19,410 nt of DNA from Candidatus Iainarchaeum sp. (GTDB lineage Archaea; Iainarchaeota; Iainarchaeia; Iainarchaeales; GCA-2688035): positions 1 through 19,410 of the forward strand of contig JAFCFG010000003.1 of the NCBI GenBank assembly GCA_017608725.1, read 5' to 3'. Position 1 is the stretch's first letter. Each line of letters begins with the position of its first letter. A program made the position numbers and the translations under genes. The notes beneath the pieces are model-generated. The model was not told where the DNA came from. It saw nothing but the letters and a program-made list of their open reading frames with translations, and ran no database searches. This document shows, one piece after another, positions 12,918 to 17,853 of the stretch.

Positions 12918-13728
12918 GGAAATTGAATATCTGCACAAATTCCCTGACTGAGATCAGGTTTAGCTTAACATCGTGCATGTGCAGTTTTTCAACCCTTTCC
13001 CTGAATTCATTCTCCCTCAAATTCAAGTCCTCTTTGATGAACTGATAGCTTTTCAAAAGAGCGTTCCTCAAGTTCTTGTTCTTGAATCTGAAAACGGATT
13101 TCACAAAGAAGGCAAATGCCTTTTTGTCTCTTACTTTTCCATAAGCCTCTGTTTTAACCATTTTTACTATGCAGCTCTCGCCCTCTGGCTTTGGAAAAAA
13201 GTTTCCTGGTTCAACCTTCTGCACAATGCTTACTTCAAAGCCGTACTGTATTAAAACACTGAGGGCATTGTATTCCATGAAACCAGGCAGTGCCACAAGC
13301 TTTTCAGCGAACTCTCTTTGAAAAACAAGGACAGCTGATTCAAACTCGTGCTCAAACAACTTGTACATTATTGCAGCACTGTTTGAGTAGGATGGCAGGG
13401 CCACAACCTTGTTGAAAGGGGGCAGCCGAACTTTGAGAAAATCACCGCACAACAGCTGGAGGTTCTCTTTCCGCATTTCTTGCTCAAGCAAAGTACAAAG
13501 TTTTTCATCGATTTCAACTGCAGCTACTTTGCACTTTCTCTGAAGCAGCCTTGTAAGGAAGCCTGTTCCAGCGCCAATCTCGAGAACAACGTCATTGCTT
13601 TGCAGTCCCGCTAGCTCTGCCATCTTTTCAAGGACTGCTTCGTTTATCATGAAGTGCTGCCCAAGCCTTCTATTTGGCCTAAACCTATACTTAACCATTA
13701 AACTGTGGAGCTCATTCAGCAAAGACAT
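12895..13728 (-). CDS. ksgA: KsgA/Dim1-type rRNA adenine dimethyltransferase homologue with a lost catalytic motif
   Basis: A 277-residue Rossmann methyltransferase whose family dimethylates two adjacent adenines near the 3' end of 16S rRNA during small-subunit maturation. Seen: PNRRLGQHFMINEAVLEKM, the typical N terminus; the SAM site VVLEIGAGTGFLTRLL (47-62); AAVEIDEKL (69-77) and CGDFLKV; FQREFAEKLVALPG; and the C-terminal helical domain. The catalytic motif, NLPY or NIPY in the family, reads ALPS here (Ala110-Ser113; codons GCC CTG CCA TCC), so the Asn and aromatic residue that position the target base are both absent. The flanking alignment is good on both sides, so no frameshift explains it. 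It is the last gene of the L21e-Rpb4-DUF655 operon, 10 bases after DUF655. It may be a ribosome-assembly factor with weak or no activity. Confidence 0.88.
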   Translation of the reverse strand: MSLLNELHSLMVKYRFRPNRRLGQHFMINEAVLEKMAELAGLQSNDVVLEIGAGTGFLTRLLQRKCKVAAVEIDEKLCTLLEQEMRKENLQLLCGDFLKVRLPPFNKVVALPSYSNSAAIMYKLFEHEFESAVLVFQREFAEKLVALPGFMEYNALSVLIQYGFEVSIVQKVEPGNFFPKPEGESCIVKMVKTEAYGKVRDKKAFAFFVKSVFRFKNKNLRNALLKSYQFIKEDLNLRENEFRERVEKLHMHDVKLNLISVREFVQIFNFLTGTSAK

Positions 13729-13738
13729 GGAAAGAAAT

Positions 13739-14305
13739 CTACCTTCTGAAAAACTTTTTCTCCTTTACAGGGGGCCTTGCAAAGAGGTAATGGTTCAAAT
13801 TCTGTTCCCTAAGCTCTGTTTCAATCCTCTTAACAATAGCCTTGAATGGGTCAGGCAGCAAGTGCACTCTTTTGTTCAAGTCTTCAAACGATTCAAAGGG
13901 CTTCTTTCTCCTCTCCTTAATTATGTCCTGCATGTGCTTTTTTCCAAAACCGGGCAACAGCTCCAGCTGATGCCTCCTGATTGTTATTGGCCCAGCGGTA
14001 TTGTAAAAATCAAGGAATCTCTTTGTGTTCTCCTCCACTATCTTCTCAATCGCTTTTTCCAATTCAGCCGAGGCAGTGCTCGTCAATTCATCGCTGTTTA
14101 TCCTTCTCTTGATGTAATCGATTTTGTCCCTTTCCTCCTTGCCAACGTAAACGCTTTCCAATACCTTTAGCTCTCCCTTTGGAACCACTTCAAGCAAAGT
14201 GAAAAATTGCTCTCCCAACAGCTGGGCAATGGGTTCACTCTTATAGCTATCTGGCTTTCCTTTTGGCAAGTAATCCAATACCAAAGCCCTTTCTTCGTTT
14301 GGCAT
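13739..14305 (-). CDS. DUF655 helix-hairpin-helix protein
   Basis: A 188-residue archaeal protein of the DUF655 family, found beside ksgA and rpoF in many archaea; its role is unproven but probably concerns RNA or the ribosome. Seen: the N-terminal LVLDYLPKGKPD typical of the family; an OB-like first half with QLLGEQFFTLLEVVPKG; then two helix-hairpin-helix-like segments, TIRRHQLELLPGFGKKH and PFESFEDLNKRVHLLPDP, which resemble non-specific nucleic-acid-binding modules. The start at 14305 (MPNEERALVLDYLP) fits the family and follows GGGAG. The longer open frame would run into the end of the Rpb4 gene. The order on the minus strand is L21e, Rpb4, this gene, KsgA. Confidence 0.85.
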   Translation of the reverse strand: MPNEERALVLDYLPKGKPDSYKSEPIAQLLGEQFFTLLEVVPKGELKVLESVYVGKEERDKIDYIKRRINSDELTSTASAELEKAIEKIVEENTKRFLDFYNTAGPITIRRHQLELLPGFGKKHMQDIIKERRKKPFESFEDLNKRVHLLPDPFKAIVKRIETELREQNLNHYLFARPPVKEKKFFRR

Positions 14306-14321
14306 GACCCAACTCTCCCAG

Positions 14322-14657
14322 TTATTTCCTGAATTTCCTGCAAAGGCTAAGAATCTTTTCAAACGTAGCGTCATTTACCTTGCTGTCCTTTGGAAACATC
14401 ATCTGGACTATTTCCTTTTTCTCGGGGAGCAGGTCAACTATCTTCGCAGCCTGAGCATCACTCAATCCAACCACTTTTCTGAGCTCAGCATACAGCTTTT
14501 CTGCATTGGCTGGGCTTAGCTTTGAAAAACGCTTTGCGTACTTGAGGGTTAAATCCTGCTCATAACTCAAATCCTTCTCCTTTTTCCTTGCACTAAGCAA
14601 CTGCTTTACCTCGTTCAAGGTGACTGGCTTTTGGTGCAATATCTTTTCTCCAATCAT
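14322..14657 (-). CDS. rpoF: DNA-directed RNA polymerase subunit Rpb4 (RpoF)
   Basis: A 111-residue protein of normal length for archaeal subunit F, which pairs with Rpb7/RpoE to form the polymerase stalk that contacts emerging RNA. Seen: an N-terminal strand then VTLNEVKQLLSARKK; the helical HRDC-like domain with LTLKYAKRFSKLSPANAEKL; and KVVGLSDAQAAKIVDLLPEKKEIVQMMF, the typical end. The start is taken as ATG 14657 because GGTG lies 8 bases upstream; an in-frame TTG at 14663 would add two residues and sits too close to that site. It lies between L21e and DUF655 in the usual archaeal order. Confidence 0.88.
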   Translation of the reverse strand: MIGEKILHQKPVTLNEVKQLLSARKKEKDLSYEQDLTLKYAKRFSKLSPANAEKLYAELRKVVGLSDAQAAKIVDLLPEKKEIVQMMFPKDSKVNDATFEKILSLCRKFRK

Positions 14658-14668
14658 TTTCAAAACAC

Positions 14669-14956
14669 CTACTTTACGACCTGCAAATGCCCGCTGTGAA
14701 CCAGCAATCTTTTTTGCAGTGAACCCTTTTTAACATCAACTGCATACAGCTTTCCCTGCTTTTCTGCAACAACTCCCGGAGCACCATGATAGCTTTTGTG
14801 CGGCATTCCACTGTGCAAACTTGGATCTATCACTACCTTAACCCTGCTGCCTCTCTTTATGTCCTGAAGCAGCTTGTTAATAGTTGGCTTGCCTCTCTTT
14901 GCCTTCAGCTTTCTCCTTGTCTTTCCTCTCTTTCCATTTGCCTTCTTGTTCACCAT
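14669..14956 (-). CDS. rpl21e: 50S ribosomal protein L21e
   Basis: A 95-residue, highly basic protein of the archaeal/eukaryotic large subunit. Seen: the basic N-terminal tail (KRGKTRRKLKAKRGKP); a KxGDxV-like strand, here RGSRVKVVIDPSLHSGMPHK; YHGAPGVV, the family's most conserved element; and the C-terminal strand region with KKGSLQKRLLVHSGHLQ. The start is ATG 14956, which has GGTG 6 bases upstream; the ATG at 14965 has the same GGTG only one base away. It is the first gene of the operon with Rpb4, DUF655 and KsgA. Confidence 0.9.
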   Translation of the reverse strand: MVNKKANGKRGKTRRKLKAKRGKPTINKLLQDIKRGSRVKVVIDPSLHSGMPHKSYHGAPGVVAEKQGKLYAVDVKKGSLQKRLLVHSGHLQVVK

Positions 14957-15017
14957 AGCATACACCGTTACTGGAGTCTATCCAAATCAATGTAACTACA
15001 TAATAGCAATTTGGAAA

Positions 15018-15032
15018 TGTTTAAATACTATA
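15018..15032 (-). promoter_or_regulatory. Promoter of the L21e-Rpb4-DUF655-KsgA operon
   Basis: On the minus strand TATAGTATTTAAACA lies about 65 bases before the L21e ATG, predicting a leader of roughly 40 bases that contains the GGTG ribosome-binding site. This is longer than the near-leaderless pattern of most genes here. Confidence 0.45.
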
Positions 15033-15160
15033 GAGAAGGGCAAAGAAAGCAGAGGAAACCAAGATAATTCAGCAATCTCTGGCGACCGAAGTGATTTGCA
15101 ACAAAAATTAATTTTGCGACAAAGCCCTTTGGCCTCTTTTTAAATAGCTTTTTAAGGCTT

Positions 15161-15178
15161 GCGAAACCTTTTTATTAG
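15161..15178 (+). promoter_or_regulatory. BRE/TATA promoter of the TBP gene
   Basis: GCGAAACC followed by TTTTTATTAG resembles a BRE plus TATA box. A start 25 bases downstream falls at about 15200, so the mRNA would begin close to the out-of-frame ATG at 15200, ahead of the GTG used by TBP. Confidence 0.45.
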
Positions 15179-15199
15179 TAATTTAAAAAGGGTTTTTTA

Positions 15200-15241
15200 A
15201 TGGCCTTGGGGGTTGATGCCTTGTGCGATACACTATTGTGA
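15200..15241 (+). other. Possible 13-codon leader ORF overlapping the TBP start
   Basis: ATG at 15200 opens MALGVDALCDTLL and stops at 15239-15241, past the TBP GTG at 15223 and in another frame. The ATG lies where the transcript should begin, so it could be translated leaderless and compete with or feed the TBP start. It may also be chance. Confidence 0.25.
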
Positions 15242-15834
15242 ACCTAGTTGCTTCCTCTAATTTGAATGCAACACTTGACTTGTACAATCTTGCAATCAGT
15301 ATTCCGAACATTGAGTATGAGCCAGAGCAGTTTCCTGGTGCGATTTTGAAGCTGAAAGAGCCCAAGGTTTCAATGCTGCTTTTCAAGAACGGGAAAGTGA
15401 TTTGTTCCGGTGCCTCAAGCGAAAAGGAAATCAGCTTGGCGATTAGAAAGGCAAGCAAGCTGATTCACGAAATACAGGGCAAGGTCAAGATTCAGAAGAA
15501 AGTAAAATACAATGTTGTCAACCTTGTTGCTACCGCTAATTTGAATCAGACTCTTGATTTGTTCCAGATTGCTTTGAAGCTTGACAACGTTGAGTATGAG
15601 CCGGAGCAGTTTCCTGGTGCGATTCTTAGGATTAATGAGCCAAAGCTTACCCTGCTTTTGTTCAAGAATGGAAAAATGATTTGCGCTGGAGCAAAGAGAG
15701 AATTCTTGCTGAGGAAGGGCCTGAGAATTGCAGCTGAATTGATTGGCGACAAGAAGAAAAAGAAGGCGTCAGGCAAAGGTAAAGCCAGAAAGCCGGCAAA
15801 GAAAAAAGCTGCAAAGAGGGGCAAAAAGAAGTGA
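15223..15834 (+). CDS. tbp: TATA-box-binding protein with a lysine-rich C-terminal tail
   Basis: A 203-residue general transcription factor that binds and bends promoter TATA boxes and recruits TFB. The two direct repeats are plain. Residues 1-88 carry YTIVNLVASSNLN, YEPEQFPGAIL and LLFKNGKVICSGA; residues 95-175 carry YNVVNLVATANLN, YEPEQFPGAIL and LLFKNGKMICAGA. The phenylalanines that insert into the minor groove (FPG and LLFKNG in each half) are present. Residues 177-203 form a tail in which 17 of 27 residues are Lys or Arg, with Ala, Gly and Pro, like a histone H1 tail; many archaeal TBPs instead end in a short acidic tail. The start must be GTG 15223, since an in-frame TGA lies three codons before it; GGGGGT precedes it by 9 bases. 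Confidence 0.95.
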   Translation: MRYTIVNLVASSNLNATLDLYNLAISIPNIEYEPEQFPGAILKLKEPKVSMLLFKNGKVICSGASSEKEISLAIRKASKLIHEIQGKVKIQKKVKYNVVNLVATANLNQTLDLFQIALKLDNVEYEPEQFPGAILRINEPKLTLLLFKNGKMICAGAKREFLLRKGLRIAAELIGDKKKKKASGKGKARKPAKKKAAKRGKKK

Positions 15835-15852
15835 GGAAAATAAATGCAAACT

Positions 15853-15879
15853 AGGCCCGGGGCCTGCCCAAGGTTTTTT
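15853..15879 (+). terminator. Possible terminator after TBP
   Basis: AGGCCCGGGGCCT forms a 5-bp GC-only stem with a 3-base loop, followed 8 bases later by six Ts. Archaeal termination depends mainly on T runs, so this is plausible. The 276-base gap to the 5S gene otherwise holds only weak open frames and the 5S promoter. Confidence 0.35.
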
Positions 15880-16077
15880 AAAAACCCAAACAACGAATTC
15901 AACAATGGCATTTGATAACAGACTCGCCAATATTTGGCTCAACAGCAAACTATTTTAGCAAAGTGGGACTTGCCTTTGCAGAAGGCTTTGACATAGGGCT
16001 TTCCGGCTGTTCTGATTCGGGGTTCCAATTGCAGAGTGGGCTGAGAACAATTGCAGCAGAAAAGATGGAAAAGGCAA

Positions 16078-16089
16078 GTTTTTTAAATT
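16078..16089 (+). promoter_or_regulatory. TATA box of the 5S rRNA gene
   Basis: GTTTTTTAAATT is centred about 27 bases before the first base of the 5S rRNA, which is the expected position for an archaeal rRNA promoter with its own start. Confidence 0.55.
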
Positions 16090-16110
16090 GCAGCAGACCT
16101 AATATTTAGT

Positions 16111-16228
16111 GATTAGCGGCCATACCGCAGGGGAAACACCTGGACTCGTTTCGAACCCAGAAGTTAAGCCCTGCAGGGATTGGTTTGGCACTGAGCTGCT
16201 GCTTGGAGCCTGCTAGACGCTGCTAATC
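16111..16228 (+). rRNA. rrf: 5S ribosomal RNA
   Basis: 118 bases. The ends pair over 10 bp: GATTAGCGGC with GCTGCTAATC, one pair being G-U. Inside are the conserved loop regions GGGGAAACACCTGG, TTTCGAACCCAGAAGTTAAGC and the later GGAGCCTGC. No 16S, 23S or tRNA gene lies in the window, so this is a solitary, separately transcribed 5S gene. Its last 16 bases form the left copy of a 20-bp direct repeat that bounds the downstream insert. The 3' half of the terminal helix is repeated at 17269 and 17838. Confidence 0.95.
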
Positions 16229-16232
16229 ATTT
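16213..16232 (+). repeat. Left direct repeat (attL-like) at the 5S rRNA 3' end
   Basis: CTAGACGCTGCTAATCATTT is repeated without mismatch at 17834-17853. Sixteen bases belong to the 5S gene and include the 3' strand of its closing helix, so integration here would leave the 5S gene intact. Confidence 0.8.
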
Positions 16233-16366
16233 GATTTTTAATGGGAAAGACAGTAAATTCTAGGCATATGCAATTGTGTTATTAATTTATTGTGTTTTCT
16301 GTATTTACCACTAATAAATCCTTACGAAGTATGATTTTTCTTATGAGATAGGATAGGGCTTTAGGA

Positions 16367-17230
16367 ATGGAAGCAGGAAAAAAAATGCTAGTGAAGGAAA
16401 CAGATAAAGTCAAAGAGTTTTATGAAAATTACCCCTTTCCCGACCTTAGACCAAAAACAAAGCACGAACTAATGCTGATAATCAAGCCGACTCTGCAGTC
16501 AATCAACTTGTTGCCTGAACAATTAGCAGGGAAAACAGTGCTTGATTTGGGTAGTGGGACTGGTGAGAAGTCTGTTGCATTTGCTCTATACTGCAAAAAA
16601 GTTGTCGGGGTTGAACTAAGCAATCACTCTATTAGCAAAGCAAAGGAACTGGCTTCAAAATTCAAGTTAAGAAATGTGAAATTTGTTCAAGGTAACATTG
16701 AGGAAGGGATAAGTGGTTTAGGTAAGTTTGATATTGTAATATCAAGCGGTGTTCTACATCACTTGGCTAATCCTTATGCTGGTTTCTTAGAGTGTGTCAG
16801 GCACACTAAAAAAGGCGGCTTGCTTTCTGTTGAATTGTACAACTCTTATGGGCGCTTCCTTTCAAAAGCCAAGCGAAAGGTGATAACTCTTATTCCTAAA
16901 GGGAAGAGACTTAATTTTGCAAAGTTAATGTATGGGACAAAAAACGATTCGATTGCAGCAGATTACTTGTTGCATCCAAGAGAAACCGCTTTTAAGGTAA
17001 GTGAATTACTTAATTGGTTTGAAGCAAATGGCTTCACTTTTGAAAACGCTTACAGGCCAATAACATTAAGCAACTATATGCGGATTATACACAATAAGGT
17101 TTTTGGCAAAACTTTCTTTCTTCTACCTAAGAAAAAAGGAAATAAATTTGAACACTTATTGATACAACTATTATACTGGTTGCCAAGAGAAAGAACCCTT
17201 TTTATGATTGGCGGCAAAAAAAGCGAATAA
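16367..17230 (+). CDS. Class I SAM-dependent methyltransferase (cassette gene)
   Basis: A 287-residue Rossmann methyltransferase. Seen: VKEFYENYPFPDLRPK at the N terminus, the YPFP signature of one broad group; the SAM loop TVLDLGSGTGEKSVAF (57-72); VVGVELS, the acidic residue for the ribose; VKFVQGNIEE; and FDIVISSGVLHHLANP followed by TKKGGLLSVELYN. DYLLHPRETAFKVSELLNWF toward the C terminus is also typical of this group. The substrate cannot be told; related proteins modify small molecules, sugars or proteins. The gene is AT-rich, uses many TTA and AAT codons and lies inside the 5S-bounded insert, so it was probably acquired by transfer. No convincing TATA box at leaderless distance is seen, and GGAT-type purines precede the ATG only weakly. 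Confidence 0.85.
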   Translation: MEAGKKMLVKETDKVKEFYENYPFPDLRPKTKHELMLIIKPTLQSINLLPEQLAGKTVLDLGSGTGEKSVAFALYCKKVVGVELSNHSISKAKELASKFKLRNVKFVQGNIEEGISGLGKFDIVISSGVLHHLANPYAGFLECVRHTKKGGLLSVELYNSYGRFLSKAKRKVITLIPKGKRLNFAKLMYGTKNDSIAADYLLHPRETAFKVSELLNWFEANGFTFENAYRPITLSNYMRIIHNKVFGKTFFLLPKKKGNKFEHLLIQLLYWLPRERTLFMIGGKKSE

Positions 17231-17268
17231 CAACTACACCCCACAACAATGTCTTTATCCTGGAGAAT

Positions 17269-17280
17269 ACGCTGCTAATC
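17269..17280 (+). repeat. Third, partial copy of the 5S rRNA 3' end
   Basis: ACGCTGCTAATC matches the last 12 bases of the 5S gene. The preceding CCTGGAGAAT resembles, but does not equal, the 5S bases CCTGCTAG, as if it came from another archaeon's 5S gene. It lies between the two cassette genes and is followed by a T-rich run. Confidence 0.6.
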
Positions 17281-17410
17281 GTCCTTTTTTTAGGAATGAG
17301 CGAATAGCAAAAGAATTCAAGCAGTACAAGTGAATTTTGAAATCTTACACAGTGTTCAAAAACGCCTTTTGCAGAATCGCTTTGCTGGAACAAATAAAAA
17401 AGAATGGATT

Positions 17411-17423
17411 GATTTAAATAATT
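17411..17423 (+). promoter_or_regulatory. TATA box of the small cassette gene
   Basis: GATTTAAATAATT lies about 30 bases before the ATG at 17447, suggesting a leaderless transcript. This favours that ATG over the GTG at 17330, which would start upstream of the promoter. Confidence 0.45.
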
Positions 17424-17446
17424 CTTCTCACACTAATTCTTTTGGC

Positions 17447-17824
17447 ATGCCAAGACCAAAAAAGACCCCAAGCCAAGAGATGCGTCAATTTTTAAGGTTC
17501 AAGAAGCGTATTGGTGACAGGATAGTTGCGGAAAAAGCTAGCATCAGAGATGTAGTAAGAATACAAAAACCCATCGCCAGTTTTACTTTGAGGCGCAGGT
17601 TGGGCATTGAAGACCCTCCCACTATAAGAAAAGTTTGCTCGATTTTTGAAGCAAGTAAAAGAAAACCAATTTCTATGAAGGGCATAGGCGAAGTCCAAAA
17701 GAAGGGCAACAGGATGTCGAATACTTTTAAACTTAATGCTTTAAATTGTGCTTCAAATGCAGAGATATTAGGCAGCCTTGACAAGATGGATAATAAGAAT
17801 ATAAAGGGCTTCATAGATGAATGA
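17447..17824 (+). CDS. Small basic protein of unknown function (cassette gene)
   Basis: A 125-residue protein that I do not recognise. The N terminus is basic (MPRPKKTPSQEMRQFLRFKK), followed by helices rich in Arg and Lys: SIRDVVRIQKPIASFTLRRRLG and TIRKVCSIFEASKRK. A helix-turn-helix or other nucleic-acid-binding role is possible but not shown. The last 38 codons largely coincide with the 71-bp dispersed repeat, which supplies MSNTFKLNALNCASNAEILG, so this C terminus may have been added by repeat insertion. The frame is open back to a GTG at 17330, but the TATA box position favours 17447. The stop lies 9 bases before the right cassette repeat. Confidence 0.5.
   Translation: MPRPKKTPSQEMRQFLRFKKRIGDRIVAEKASIRDVVRIQKPIASFTLRRRLGIEDPPTIRKVCSIFEASKRKPISMKGIGEVQKKGNRMSNTFKLNALNCASNAEILGSLDKMDNKNIKGFIDE
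17709..17779 (+). repeat. Dispersed 71-bp repeat, copy D
   Basis: Matches 4405-4475 at 66 of 71 positions. It lies within the coding sequence of the small cassette gene. Relative to copy A, three of the five changes are silent in the reading frame used here, one changes GTG to ATG and one changes Pro to Ser. Confidence 0.8.
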
Positions 17825-17833
17825 TGAAGTTGT

Positions 17834-17853
17834 CTAGACGCTGCTAATCATTT
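17834..17853 (+). repeat. Right direct repeat (attR-like) overlapping the asnB stop
   Basis: Identical over 20 bases to 16213-16232. It contains the reverse complement of the asnB stop codon and last Lys codon (TCATTT). The chromosome before insertion would therefore have had the 5S 3' end and the asnB 3' end overlapping at this very sequence. Confidence 0.8.

Larger units (their letters stand above)
16233..17853 (+). mobile_element. Putative 1,621-bp integrative cassette in the 5S rRNA 3' end
   Basis: The insert lies between 20-bp perfect direct repeats and separates the 5S gene from asnB. It carries a methyltransferase and a small unknown gene. Deleting one repeat with the insert would leave 5S and asnB converging and overlapping by a few bases. 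The insert is AT-richer than its surroundings: 16621-16680 has 20 G or C in 60, against 30 in 60 at 12001-12060. No recombinase is encoded within it, so it was mobilised in trans or has lost its integrase. A third 12-base partial repeat at 17269-17280 may mark a junction between two cassettes. Confidence 0.65.

Noticed and set aside
13380..13420. A frameshift as the cause of the ALPS motif in KsgA
   Set aside because: The codons read cleanly and the protein aligns with the family in the same frame on both sides, so substitution is the simpler reading.
15912..16109. A 65-codon open frame with a TTG start before the 5S gene, and a 17-codon ATG frame at 15905
   Set aside because: A TATA-like TTTTTTAAAAA lies at a fitting distance, but there is no ribosome-binding site, no recognisable product, and the frame runs through the 5S promoter. 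It is left as non-coding.
16111..16228. A full rRNA operon
   Set aside because: Only the 5S gene is present; neither 16S nor 23S sequence nor a tRNA gene can be seen on either side.
17330..17446. A longer N terminus (GTG at 17330) for the small cassette protein
   Set aside because: Its first 39 residues look unnatural and a TATA box at 17411-17423 sits at leaderless distance from the ATG at 17447.
17818..17853. A C/D-box small RNA suggested by ATGATGA near 17820
   Set aside because: No D box (CUGA) or internal C'/D' boxes lie at the right distance; the bases belong to a gene end and the cassette repeat.
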